Below, piece after piece: positions 24,107-32,826 of a stretch of DNA of 33,515 bases. A model generated the notes under the pieces. The model was not told the origin of the DNA, made no database searches, and worked only from the letters and a program-made list of their open reading frames with translations. The number at the start of each line of letters is the position of its first letter. Position 1 is the first letter of the stretch. This DNA is from an uncultured Pseudomonadota bacterium. Its GTDB lineage: Bacteria > Pseudomonadota > Gammaproteobacteria > Burkholderiales > Usitatibacteraceae. The DNA is taken from assembly GCA_937898635.1 (NCBI GenBank), contig CALEJW010000099.1, positions 1 through 33,515 on the forward strand, in the 5' to 3' direction. A program made the translations under genes and the position numbers.

Positions 24107-26020
24107 ATGCGCCTTAACCGCTGCCCCGCCATTTTCCTGACGGCTTCGCTGGTTGCGCTCGCGGCAGGCTGTGGCACGCAGCCGATCGCCGAGTCGGCGA
24201 GCCACATCCGCCAGGCGCCCGAGCGCGCGAGCGCCGCGCCCGACATCCCGAAACCGGTCCTGCCCGCGCCCCTGCCGCCGCCGCCGGAGCCCCGGGCCGC
24301 CGAGATCCGGTACTCCATCGTCGTCGCGAACCAGCCGGTGCGCGACGTGCTGCTCGCGATCGCCGCGGAGACCCGGGTGAACGTGGACGTCCATCCGGGC
24401 GTCTCGGGCGCCGTCACGATCAACGCCATCGACCAGACGCTGCGCCAGATCCTTTCGCGCATCGCCAAGCAGGTGGACATGCGCTACGAGATCGAGGGCC
24501 AGACGATCCACGTGATGCCCGACTCGCCGTACCTGCACAACTACCGCGTGGACTACGTGAACATGTCCCGGGACGCCACGGAGACGGTCTCGGTCGCGAC
24601 GCAGATCCTCTCCGGCGCCGTGGGCGGCACGGGCGGCGCCACGAGCCAGGGCGACAACAACTCGACGCTTCGCATCACCAACACCTCGCGCAACCGCTTC
24701 TGGGAGACGCTCGAGAGGAACATCAAGGACATGCTGCGCGAGACGGACAAGCTCCTGCCGGAGGGCAGCAGCGAGACCTTCGTGAGCGGCCGCGGCCGGG
24801 CGGCCTCCTCTGCCCAGGGCGCGGTACGGCAGGCCGCGGCCTCCGCCAGCGGGCGCGGCGCCTCCTCGGCCGCGGCCACGCCGGGCGCGCCGGCGCAGGC
24901 CCAGTCCGAGCAGTCGGGCGAGTTCACGGAGCAGCGCCTCACCTTCCGCGAGGCCGCCTCCGTCATCGTGAACCCCGAGGCGGGCGTGGTGAGCGTGCGC
25001 GCCACCTCGCGCCAGCACGAGAAGGTCGCGGAGTTCCTCGAGCAGGTCACCGGCGCGGCGCGCCGCCAGGTGGTGGTCGAGGCGACCGTGGTCGAGGTGA
25101 AGCTCAACGACAACTACCAGTCCGGGGTGGACTGGTCGGCCCTCGCGACCAACAACCTCGGCTACTCGGTCCGCCAGAACCTGCTCGGCGCGAACCTCTC
25201 GAGCTCGCCCTTCCTCTCCCTCACCTACAACAACCCGAACCCGGCCGTCGGCGGCAACCTCTCGAGCACCCTCAAGCTCCTGAACACCTACGGGACCACG
25301 AAGGTGCTCTCGAGCCCCGTCCTCATGGTGCTCAACAACCAGACGGCCGTGCTCCGGGTCACCGAGAACCTGGTCTACTTCACGATCAAGGCGGACACGA
25401 ACACCAACGCGAACGTCTCCACGACGACGTTCACGACGACCCAGAACGTGCTGCCGGTCGGCATCATCATGAACCTCACCGCGCAGATCAGCGATAGCGA
25501 CGTGGTGACGCTCAACGTCCGCCCGACGGTCACCGCCAAGATCGGCGAGGTGCAGGACCCCAACCCGTCGCTGCGGGGCACGGTCACCTCGCCCTTCTCC
25601 ATCGAGAGCAAGATCCCGGTGACGCAGACGCGCGAGATGGAGAGCATCCTGCGGGTCGCGAGCGGGCAGACCGCGATCCTCGGCGGCCTCATGATCGACA
25701 GCTTCTCGGGCTCGAGGAGCGGCCTGCCGATCGCCTCCCGCATCCCGCTCCTCGGCGACCTCGTGAGCTACCGCGACGACACGTCCGAGAAGCGCGAGCT
25801 CGTGATCTTCCTGAGGCCCATCGTCGTGAAGAACGCGAGCCTCGAGGGCGACCTCGCGGACTATCGCCGCCACCTTCCCGACCGGACCTTCTTCCGCGAG
25901 GCCGAGTTGCCCCTGCCCGGCTTCCAGGAGGGCGTCCGCCGGCTGCAGCGGGGAGAGCTCCCCGAAATGACGCCCAACCCGGTGGTGCCCGACTCGCCCG
26001 CCGCGAGGGGCAGCCGATGA
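24107..26020 (+). CDS. mshL: MSHA-like pilus secretin MshL (lipoprotein)
   Basis: This is the outer-membrane secretin, the gated ring through which a type IV pilus passes. The 637-residue protein has a lipoprotein signal with LAAGC (lipidation Cys near residue 22), a short N0/STN-like domain (about 66-130: VANQPVRDVLLAIAAET, then VTINAIDQTLRQIL) and N-domains. An inserted Ala/Ser/Gln-rich stretch lies at about 225-270. The secretin barrel carries the signature VTQTREMESILRVASGQTAIL, then GLPIASRIPLLGDL near 545-550. Start is ATG 24107 with GGGAAC upstream; a TTG two codons earlier is possible. It overlaps mshN by 4 bp. Confidence 0.93.
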   Translation: MRLNRCPAIFLTASLVALAAGCGTQPIAESASHIRQAPERASAAPDIPKPVLPAPLPPPPEPRAAEIRYSIVVANQPVRDVLLAIAAETRVNVDVHPGVSGAVTINAIDQTLRQILSRIAKQVDMRYEIEGQTIHVMPDSPYLHNYRVDYVNMSRDATETVSVATQILSGAVGGTGGATSQGDNNSTLRITNTSRNRFWETLERNIKDMLRETDKLLPEGSSETFVSGRGRAASSAQGAVRQAAASASGRGASSAAATPGAPAQAQSEQSGEFTEQRLTFREAASVIVNPEAGVVSVRATSRQHEKVAEFLEQVTGAARRQVVVEATVVEVKLNDNYQSGVDWSALATNNLGYSVRQNLLGANLSSSPFLSLTYNNPNPAVGGNLSSTLKLLNTYGTTKVLSSPVLMVLNNQTAVLRVTENLVYFTIKADTNTNANVSTTTFTTTQNVLPVGIIMNLTAQISDSDVVTLNVRPTVTAKIGEVQDPNPSLRGTVTSPFSIESKIPVTQTREMESILRVASGQTAILGGLMIDSFSGSRSGLPIASRIPLLGDLVSYRDDTSEKRELVIFLRPIVVKNASLEGDLADYRRHLPDRTFFREAELPLPGFQEGVRRLQRGELPEMTPNPVVPDSPAARGSR

Positions 26021-27231
26021 GCCTCCTCCTCGACGCCCTCAAGCGCGCCGAGCAGGAAAAGCTGGCCAGGCTTGCCCAGGAACTCCATGCCGCGGAGAGC
26101 GCCGCGGGCGAGGCGCCGGCGCCCGCCCCCGCAGCCGCCCCGCGCCGCAAGCTGGAGCTCGAAAGACACGAGGCCGCGGCGGCGCCGGAACCCGCCTCCG
26201 CTCCGGCCCCTTCCGCCGCCGCGATGCGTCGGGAGCGCGAAGGCGCAAAGGTCGTCTTCGCCGCGAAGCAGGCGGATCCGCTTCCCACGGTGCGCGAGCC
26301 GCGCGGCAACCGGACGATGCTCGCCATCGCCGGCGTCGCGGTGCTCCTCGTCCTGGCGGGCGGCGCCTACGTCTGGTACGAGATCAACGCGACCCCGGGA
26401 TCGATGATCGGCCCGCCGCGGGTGGCCTCCGCGCCCCGGCCCGTCACGCCCGCGCCGCCGCCCTCGCCCATCACCGGGACCGTGGCGCCGGCGGCCCCGC
26501 CGGCACTTTCGGCCGCCGCCCCTGCCCCGGCCGCGCCCGAAGCGGCCCCGGCGGCCGGCAAGGCCGCGCCGAAGCCCGCGGAAAGGGTCATCGCGGGCCT
26601 GCTCAAGGAAGGCGCCGAAGTCCCGCCGCCGCCGCTCAAGCTCACGCGCACCATCGAGGTACCGCGCGTCTCGCCCGACGTGAAGCGCGGGTACGACGCG
26701 CTGGTGCAGGGCGACGCCGACACCGCCCGCCGGGCCTACGAGGCCGCCCTGGCCGCCGACGCCGCGAATCTCGACGCGCACCTCGGCCTCGCCGCGGTGG
26801 CCGCCCGGGCCGGGGAGCGCGCCGCCGCCGCCGGACACTACCGCCGGGCCCTCGCGCTGGACCCGCGAAACGCCTCGGCCCTCGCCGGGCTCGCCGCGCT
26901 GGCCGACTTCACGCGCGCCGAGGGGCTCGAGGCGCGGCTTCGCGCCGACATCAGCCGCAGCCCGGCGAACGCCGCGCTGTCCTTCACGCTCGGCAACCTC
27001 TACGCGTCGCAGTCGCGCTGGAACGAGGCGCAGGCCGCCTACTTCGAGGCCTACCGCCTCGACCCGGGCAGCGCCGACCTCGCCTTCAACCTCGCCGTGA
27101 GCCTCGACCACCTGGGCCAGGCGCGGCTCGCCGCGGATTACTACCAGCGCGCGCTGGATGCCGCCCGGCGCCAGGCGCCCCAGTTCGACCGCGCCCAGGT
27201 CTCGCGGCGGCTCGCGGAGCTCAAGCGGTAG
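26017..27231 (+). CDS. mshN: TPR protein MshN-like
   Basis: The 404-residue protein starts MSLLLDALKRAEQEK, the N-terminus common to MshN and GspB-type partners of ExeA-like ATPases. One membrane helix (about 100-120) is followed by an Ala/Pro-rich linker and then TPR-like repeats from about 225 to 390 (RGYDALVQGDADTARRAYEAALAAD, HLGLAAVAARAGERAAAAGHYRRAL, and LAFNLAVSLDHLGQARLAADYYQRAL). It is probably an inner-membrane protein whose TPR domain acts in the periplasm in pilus assembly. Its ATG overlaps the mshL stop (ATGA) and it ends 2 bp before mshE. Confidence 0.87.
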   Translation: MSLLLDALKRAEQEKLARLAQELHAAESAAGEAPAPAPAAAPRRKLELERHEAAAAPEPASAPAPSAAAMRREREGAKVVFAAKQADPLPTVREPRGNRTMLAIAGVAVLLVLAGGAYVWYEINATPGSMIGPPRVASAPRPVTPAPPPSPITGTVAPAAPPALSAAAPAPAAPEAAPAAGKAAPKPAERVIAGLLKEGAEVPPPPLKLTRTIEVPRVSPDVKRGYDALVQGDADTARRAYEAALAADAANLDAHLGLAAVAARAGERAAAAGHYRRALALDPRNASALAGLAALADFTRAEGLEARLRADISRSPANAALSFTLGNLYASQSRWNEAQAAYFEAYRLDPGSADLAFNLAVSLDHLGQARLAADYYQRALDAARRQAPQFDRAQVSRRLAELKR

Positions 27232-27233
27232 CG

Positions 27234-28949
27234 ATGGGCAACGTGCAAGCCGCGCCGCTTTCCCAGGTCCCGCTGGGCCAGACGCTCCTCACCAAGGGGA
27301 TCGTGAGCCAGGACCAGCTGAACATCGCGCTCACCGAGCAGAAGCGCTTCAAGTCGCCGCTGGGCAAGGTGCTGGTGCAGCTCGGGTTCGTGACCGAGGC
27401 CACGATCCGGGACATCCTCTCCGAGACCCTCGGGCAGGTCTCGATCGAGCTGGAGAACACGATCGTCGACCCCGCCGCGATCGCGCTGGTGCCCAAGGAC
27501 CTCGCCCGCCGCTACCACGTGCTGCCGGTCTCCTACGACCACGAGAAGCGCTCGCTCCTCATCGCCGTCTCTGACCCGACCAACGTGGTGGCCCTCGACC
27601 AGATCCGCGCCCTGGTGCGCGAGGACCTGCGGATCGAGCAGGTGCTCGCCCGCGAGTCCGACATCACCATCGGCATCGAGCACCACTACGGCTTCGAGCT
27701 CTCGATCGACGGGATCCTGAACGAGATCGAGACCGGCGAGATCGACTACCAGAGCCTCGCCGCCGAGTTCGACGAGTACAGCCAGCCCGTGGTGCGCCTC
27801 GTGGACGCGCTCCTGAACGACGCGGTGAAGCGCGACGCCTCCGACATCCACTTCGAGCCGGAGCAGGGGTTCCTGCGCATCCGCTACCGGATCGACGGGG
27901 TGCTGCGCCAGATCCGCAGCCTGCACAAGAACTACTGGGCGGCGATGGTGGTGCGCCTGAAGGTGATGAGCGGCATGAACATCGCCGAGACGCGCGCGCC
28001 GCAGGACGGGCGCATCTCCCTCATGCTCTCCGGCCACCCCGTGGACTTCCGCGTCTCCGCGCAGCCCACCACGCACGGCGAGAACATCGTACTGCGCATC
28101 CTCGACCGCGACCGGGGCATCGTGCCGCTGGAGGAGCTGGGCCTTCAGCCCGACGAGCTGAAGACGCTCAAGCTCATGCTGGCCCGCCCCGAGGGCATCA
28201 TCCTCGTGACCGGGCCCACGGGCAGCGGCAAGACCACCACGCTCTACTCGGTGCTCAACTACGTGAACACCGAGGGCGTGAACATCATGACCCTCGAGGA
28301 CCCGGTCGAGTACCCGATGGCGATGATCCGGCAGACCTCGGTGAACGAGGTGGTGAAGCTCGACTTCGCCTCCGGCATCCGCTCGATGATGCGCCAGGAC
28401 CCGGACATCATCCTCGTGGGCGAGATCCGCGACCAGGAGACGGCCGAGATGGCCTTCCGCGCCGCGATGACGGGCCACCAGGTCTATTCCACCCTGCACA
28501 CGAACTCCTCCATCGGCGCGATCCCGCGCCTGATGGACCTGGGCGTCCTTCCCGACATCATGGCCGGCAACATCATCGGCGTGATCGCCCAGCGCCTCAT
28601 GCGCAAGCTCTGCCTGCACTGCCGCGCGCCCTACGAGCCGGACGCGGGGACGCGGCGGCTGCTCGCCATGGACGAATCCGACGACCGGCCCGTGTACCGG
28701 CCCGTGGGCTGCGCCAAGTGCGAGAACCAGGGCTACAAGGGGCGCCTCGCGATCATGGAGATCTTCAAGCTCGACGCCGAGATCGACGAGCTGATCGCGC
28801 GCCGCGCGACCGGCCGGGAAGTGCGCCTCGCGGCTTCCGCCAAGGGCTTCCGCACGCTCGCCGACGACGCCGTCTCCCGCGTCCTCATGGGCCAGACGAG
28901 CCTCGAGGAGATCTCGCGGGTCGTCGACCTCACCGACCGCGTGGCCTAG
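27234..28949 (+). CDS. mshE: Pilus extension ATPase MshE
   Basis: MshE is the GspE/PilB-type hexameric ATPase that drives pilin polymerisation. The 571-residue protein has an N-terminal MshEN domain with two 24-residue motifs (13-36 and 42-65) separated by 5 residues; this domain is known to bind cyclic di-GMP. It is followed by the N2 domain, then Walker A GPTGSGKTT (327-335), the Asp-box TLEDPVEY, Walker B DIILVGEIRD (391-400) and the His-box STLHTN. A zinc-binding tetracysteine is formed by C460, C463, C493 and C496. Both MshEN motifs begin with Pro where the published consensus has Arg. It lies 2 bp after mshN and 8 bp before mshG. Confidence 0.95.
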   Translation: MGNVQAAPLSQVPLGQTLLTKGIVSQDQLNIALTEQKRFKSPLGKVLVQLGFVTEATIRDILSETLGQVSIELENTIVDPAAIALVPKDLARRYHVLPVSYDHEKRSLLIAVSDPTNVVALDQIRALVREDLRIEQVLARESDITIGIEHHYGFELSIDGILNEIETGEIDYQSLAAEFDEYSQPVVRLVDALLNDAVKRDASDIHFEPEQGFLRIRYRIDGVLRQIRSLHKNYWAAMVVRLKVMSGMNIAETRAPQDGRISLMLSGHPVDFRVSAQPTTHGENIVLRILDRDRGIVPLEELGLQPDELKTLKLMLARPEGIILVTGPTGSGKTTTLYSVLNYVNTEGVNIMTLEDPVEYPMAMIRQTSVNEVVKLDFASGIRSMMRQDPDIILVGEIRDQETAEMAFRAAMTGHQVYSTLHTNSSIGAIPRLMDLGVLPDIMAGNIIGVIAQRLMRKLCLHCRAPYEPDAGTRRLLAMDESDDRPVYRPVGCAKCENQGYKGRLAIMEIFKLDAEIDELIARRATGREVRLAASAKGFRTLADDAVSRVLMGQTSLEEISRVVDLTDRVA

Positions 28950-28957
28950 GCTCCGCC

Positions 28958-30160
28958 ATGGCGCTCTTCGCCTACCGCGCGGTCGACGAGGAGGGCCGGA
29001 TCTCCTCGGGAAGCCTCGACGCGACCAACGCGATCGACCTCGAGCTGCGCCTTCGCCGCCTCGGCCTGGACCTCGTCACCTTCGAGTCGGTCAAGCGCTC
29101 GACGGCGGCGCGCACGCGGCGCGTCACCCGCCAGGAGCTCATCACCTTCTGCTTCCACCTCTCCCAGCTCCTCAAGGCGGGGGTGAACATCATCGAGGCG
29201 CTCACGGACCTGCGCGACACCGTGGACAATCCCGGCTTCCGCCAGGTGGTCGCCGGCCTCATCGAGGACATCGAGGGGGGCCTGAGGCTCTCCGACGCGA
29301 TGGCGAACCACCCCTACGTCTTCGACGGCGTCTTCGTGGCCCTGGTGCGCGCGGGCGAGCAGAGCGGGCAGCTGAACGAGGTCCTGGACGAGCTCTCCGA
29401 GAACATCAAGTGGCAGGACGAGATGGCGAGCCAGGCGCAGCGCGCCCTCATCTACCCCGCCATCGTCTTCGTCGTGGTGATCGGGGTGATCTTCGTGCTG
29501 ATGATCTTCCTCGTGCCGCAGCTCGCGGTCACCTTCAAGGCGCTGGTGCCGAAGCTGCCGCGGGAGACGGAGCTCCTCATCGGGCTCTCGAACGTCTTCG
29601 TGAAGTACTGGTACGTCCTCATCGGCGTGCCCGCGGCGGCCGCGGCGGCGCTCTTCGTCGCGTCGCGCACGAGCGAGGGCATGCAGCGCAGCCTCGACGC
29701 CGCCTCGATCCGCCTGCCGGTGATCGGGCCCATCCGCTTCAAGATCATGCTCGCGCGCTTCTCGACCTTCTTCGCGATGCTCTACCGTTCCGGCATCAGC
29801 GTGCTCGACTGCATCCAGATCTGCGAGAAGATCATGGGCAACCGCGTGATGGAGGACGCCCTGCAGCGCGTCGGGCGCTCGATCTCCGAGGGCCAGGGCA
29901 TCAGCCAGGCGTTCACCGCCACCCAGCTCTTCCCCCCGCTCGTGCTTCGCATGCTGCGCGTGGGCGAGTCGACGGGGGGGCTGGACGCCGCGCTCCTCAA
30001 CGTGAGCTACTTCTACAACCGCGAGGTGCGCGAGGGCATCAACAAGATGCAGAGCCTCATCGGCCCGGCGACCACCCTCGTCCTCGGCGGGCTGATCGTG
30101 GGAATTCTCTATACCATCTTCCTTCCGCTCTACGACGTGATCAGCAAGATCCGCTTCTAG
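28958..30160 (+). CDS. mshG: Inner-membrane platform protein MshG (GspF/PilC family)
   Basis: This is the polytopic platform protein that the assembly ATPase acts upon. The 400-residue protein begins MALFAYRAVDEEGRISSG, has two T2SSF domains (about 60-190 and 265-390) and three membrane segments (about 165-190, 215-235, 370-395). Conserved stretches are HLSQLLKAGVNIIEAL, VRAGEQSGQLNEVLDEL, and the repeat copy MLYRSGISVLDCI and MLRVGESTGGLDAAL. The ATG at 28958 gives the standard N-terminus. It stands 8 bp after mshE and 6 bp before the next gene. Confidence 0.95.
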   Translation: MALFAYRAVDEEGRISSGSLDATNAIDLELRLRRLGLDLVTFESVKRSTAARTRRVTRQELITFCFHLSQLLKAGVNIIEALTDLRDTVDNPGFRQVVAGLIEDIEGGLRLSDAMANHPYVFDGVFVALVRAGEQSGQLNEVLDELSENIKWQDEMASQAQRALIYPAIVFVVVIGVIFVLMIFLVPQLAVTFKALVPKLPRETELLIGLSNVFVKYWYVLIGVPAAAAAALFVASRTSEGMQRSLDAASIRLPVIGPIRFKIMLARFSTFFAMLYRSGISVLDCIQICEKIMGNRVMEDALQRVGRSISEGQGISQAFTATQLFPPLVLRMLRVGESTGGLDAALLNVSYFYNREVREGINKMQSLIGPATTLVLGGLIVGILYTIFLPLYDVISKIRF

Positions 30161-30166
30161 CGCCCG

Positions 30167-31819
30167 ATGACCGCCCGGCACATCCTCTACCTCACCAACG
30201 AGAGCCTCGTGAGCCTCGTCTCGAGCGGCGCTCGCATCGCCCGGCGGGCCGTGTTCCCCGTGGCGGGCGGCCCCGGCGAGGCGTTCGAGAGCCGGGTGGG
30301 CGAGCTGCGAAAGCTCCCCACGCACCTCGTGACCGACCTCGCGGAGGAGGATTTCCGCGTCGACACGATCCCCCACCTGGGCTCGAGGGACCAGGGGGCG
30401 GTGCTCGCCCGCAAGCTCTCGCAGCTCTTCCGCAACACCCCCTTCAAGCACGCCGTCGCCCAGGGGCGGGAGGCCGAGGGCCGGCGCGACGACCGCGTCC
30501 TCTACACGGCCATCACCAACGGCGAGGTGCTGCGGCCCTGGCTGGAGGTCCTGCAGCGCCTGGAGGTCCCGGTCGCCGGCATCCACTCCTCGGCGGTGTT
30601 CAGCGGCAGGCTCCTCGCGGAGCTGGGCCTGGAGTTCCCGCACACGCTCCTCGCGACCTTCACGCCCGGGGACGCGCTCCGGCAGACCTATTTCCGCTCG
30701 GGCGAGATCAAGTTCAGCCGCCTCACGCCCGTCGACCTGGAGCAGGGCGAGACCCTCGGCGACCTCCTCGCCGGCGAGACCGGCCGGACCTGGCAGTACC
30801 TGGACAGCCTGCGCTACTTCGCGCCGACGGACCGGCTCGAGGTCTGCGTGCTCATCCACCCGAAGGACCGCCCCGCGGCCGAGGCGGCGCTGCGCGACTA
30901 CGACCAGATCCAGTACCGGCTGCTCGACATCGAGCAGGTGGCGGGCCGCCTCGGCCTCAAGCCGCCGCCGCTGGGCTCGAGCGCGGAGGAGGTCCTCGCG
31001 CACCTCTTCCTGCGCCGCCCGGCGGAGAACCACTTCGCGCCCATGGAGCTGCGCCGCTTCGCGATCCTGCGCAGCGCCCGCATCGCGATCAACACGGTGG
31101 CGGGAGGAATCCTCGCCGCGGGTCTCGCCTACGGCGGCTGGAACCTCGCCGAGGCCCTGCAGAGCCATGAGATGGACCTCGCCACCGCGAAGCGGATCCA
31201 GGATGCGCAGGCCGAGCTCGAGAGCATCACGCGCGCGATGCCCGCCCAGGGCGTCGCCGGCCAGACCATGCGCGACACGGTCGCGTTCTTCTCCGGCTCG
31301 CTGCGCGGCTACCCGACGGTGGCGGGAACGCTCCTGCCGGTCTCCGCCGTCCTCCAGCGCTACCCGAAAGTCCGCCTCACGCAGGTCGCCTGGCAGGCGG
31401 CCGACGACGACAGGGCGACCCCGTCGCTCGCGCCGATCGTGCCCAAGGAAGCGCCGCCGTTGCGCTCGTACGGGAAGGGCTCCGCCGCGGCGCCCGCGGA
31501 CGCGCAGCGCGCCATCGCCGCCACCGCCAACGCCGCCGCTGCGGACAACGCGCCCTTCTCCTCGGGACGCCAGGCGGTCGCGCTCCTGGAGGGCACGGTG
31601 ACGGTGAACCGGCTCGATTTCCGCGAGGCGCTGGCGCTCGTCGAGTCGCTGGCCGCGGACATCGGCAGGATCCCCGGCTGCAGCGCGAGCATCGTGGACA
31701 GTCCCCTCGACCTCACCTCGCGCATGGCGATCACCGCCAAGCTCGGCGAGAGCGACCCGGCCGTGAGCCAGGCCCGCTTCAGCCTGAGGGTCACCCGGGC
31801 GACGGAGCCGCGGACATGA
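30167..31819 (+). CDS. Large pilus-assembly protein of uncertain family (MshI/PilM-N-like position)
   Basis: I do not recognise this 550-residue protein with certainty. It stands where MSHA loci carry mshI, the PilM/GspL-type inner-membrane component. Residues about 1-290 are soluble and probably cytoplasmic, with RDQGAVLARKLSQLFRNTPF and RLLDIEQVAGRLGLK, but no clear PilM phosphate motif is seen. A single membrane helix follows (about 308-328), then a coiled-coil-like helix and a C-terminal part (about 360-545). That part contains LPVSAVLQRYPKVRLTQVAWQA and ends in an alternating beta/alpha pattern (LLEGTVTVNRLDFREALALVESLA) as in PilN-like domains. It looks like PilM-like plus PilN-like parts in one chain. 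The stop overlaps the next start (ATGA). Confidence 0.7.
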   Translation: MTARHILYLTNESLVSLVSSGARIARRAVFPVAGGPGEAFESRVGELRKLPTHLVTDLAEEDFRVDTIPHLGSRDQGAVLARKLSQLFRNTPFKHAVAQGREAEGRRDDRVLYTAITNGEVLRPWLEVLQRLEVPVAGIHSSAVFSGRLLAELGLEFPHTLLATFTPGDALRQTYFRSGEIKFSRLTPVDLEQGETLGDLLAGETGRTWQYLDSLRYFAPTDRLEVCVLIHPKDRPAAEAALRDYDQIQYRLLDIEQVAGRLGLKPPPLGSSAEEVLAHLFLRRPAENHFAPMELRRFAILRSARIAINTVAGGILAAGLAYGGWNLAEALQSHEMDLATAKRIQDAQAELESITRAMPAQGVAGQTMRDTVAFFSGSLRGYPTVAGTLLPVSAVLQRYPKVRLTQVAWQAADDDRATPSLAPIVPKEAPPLRSYGKGSAAAPADAQRAIAATANAAAADNAPFSSGRQAVALLEGTVTVNRLDFREALALVESLAADIGRIPGCSASIVDSPLDLTSRMAITAKLGESDPAVSQARFSLRVTRATEPRT

Positions 31820-32433
31820 ACTTCGTCTTCTCCAGGGAAGGCTGGCGCGCGCTGCGGCTCGCGTGGGTGATCCTCGCGCTCGCCGTGGCGGCCGCGGCCG
31901 GCGCCGCATGGGCGAGCCACTGGTACCTGCAGAAAGGCAAGCGCGACGACCTCTCCTCCCAGAAGGCGCTGCGCGAGGCCCAGGCGCGGGTGTCGGCCGC
32001 CAAGCGCGAACGCGACGACCTGCACGCCTCCTCGGAGATCTTCCAGGGACTGGTCAAGCGGGGCATCTTCCAGGAGGAAGACCGCCTCGGCCTGGTGGAA
32101 CGCCTCGACCGCCTGAAGTCCCGCCACAAGCTCTTCGGCCTGGACTACGAGATCGCCCCGCAGCGCCCGCTCCCGCTCGCCGGCGGCCGGGTCTTCAACG
32201 CCGTGGACGTGATGGGCAGCCGGGTCAAGGTGCGCGCCCTCGCGCTGCACGAGGGCGAGGCGCTCGCCTTCCTCGAGGACCTCGCCACGCCCGAGCACGG
32301 GTTCAGCCCCCTGGGCCGCTGCAGCCTGCGCAAGCTCGACGCCGGCGCCGCGCGGGTGAGCCCGCGCGTGGAAGCCGACTGCGCCCTGGAGTGGATATCC
32401 CTCAAGGACAAGCGGGGTGCCCGTGCGAACTAG
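31816..32433 (+). CDS. mshJ: PilO/GspM-like inner-membrane protein (MshJ position)
   Basis: The 205-residue protein has a short cytoplasmic start, one membrane helix (about 16-34), a coiled-coil stretch (about 45-70, ALREAQARVSAAKRERDDLHA) and a small periplasmic alpha/beta domain to the end. In that domain VMGSRVKVRALALHEGEALAFLEDLA is the PilO-like pattern. Proteins of this layout pair with PilN/GspL-type partners. Its start overlaps the preceding gene by 4 bp and its end overlaps the next by 17 bp. The family is inferred from layout and position, not from a strong motif. Confidence 0.72.
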   Translation: MNFVFSREGWRALRLAWVILALAVAAAAGAAWASHWYLQKGKRDDLSSQKALREAQARVSAAKRERDDLHASSEIFQGLVKRGIFQEEDRLGLVERLDRLKSRHKLFGLDYEIAPQRPLPLAGGRVFNAVDVMGSRVKVRALALHEGEALAFLEDLATPEHGFSPLGRCSLRKLDAGAARVSPRVEADCALEWISLKDKRGARAN

Positions 32434-32821
32434 CCTCGTCCTCGTTTGCCTGGGGCTGTGCGCCGCCGCGACGGCGGCGGACCTGGGCACGCTCTTCCAC
32501 ACGCCGGAGGAACGCGCGGCGCTGGAACGCGAGCGCCGCGGCGATTCCCCCGAGGCCGCGGCGGCCGCGCGGGAACCCGCCCTCACCGGCTACGTGAAGC
32601 GAAGCGACGGCCGCAGCACCGTGTTCATCGACAAGCGCCCCTACGCGACGCGCAGCCCGAAGCTCCAGGGGCTGCTCGAGCCGCGCATCATCGACCGCTA
32701 CGAGCCCCTGCCGCCGCCGGAACCCGCGCCGCCGGCCGCCGACGCGACGCAGGCCGCGCCGAGGCCGGCCGACCCGTCGCACCTGCCCGCCGCCACGAAC
32801 GGCAGCGGAAAGCCGGAGTGA
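32417..32821 (+). CDS. mshK: Small periplasmic PilP/MshK-like protein
   Basis: The 134-residue protein has a Sec signal peptide (1-20, ATA cleavage), a helix with LFHTPEERAALERERRG, and a short beta-rich domain TGYVKRSDGRSTVFIDKRPY (about 57-76), reminiscent of the PilP/GspC homology region. A Pro-rich tail follows. It may link the inner-membrane complex to the secretin. Start is GTG at 32417, with AAGGA eight bases upstream; a second GTG two codons later is less well placed. It overlaps the preceding gene by 17 bp. Confidence 0.65.
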   Translation: MPVRTSLVLVCLGLCAAATAADLGTLFHTPEERAALERERRGDSPEAAAAAREPALTGYVKRSDGRSTVFIDKRPYATRSPKLQGLLEPRIIDRYEPLPPPEPAPPAADATQAAPRPADPSHLPAATNGSGKPE

Positions 32822-32826
32822 TCACC

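Noticed and set aside
24047..25873. A 608-codon minus-strand open frame opposite mshL
   Set aside because: Low-complexity Arg/Val/His/Gly composition with no family motif; the secretin on the other strand is unmistakable.
28946..31909. A 987-codon open frame on the minus strand across mshG and the next genes
   Set aside because: It is antisense to clear pilus genes and rich in Arg, His, Glu and Asp, as expected for shadow frames in GC-rich DNA. No domain is recognisable.
32818..32826. GTG at 32818 as start of the prepilin gene
   Set aside because: The GGAG ribosome binding site is eight bases before ATG 32827 and overlaps the GTG itself, so the ATG is better.
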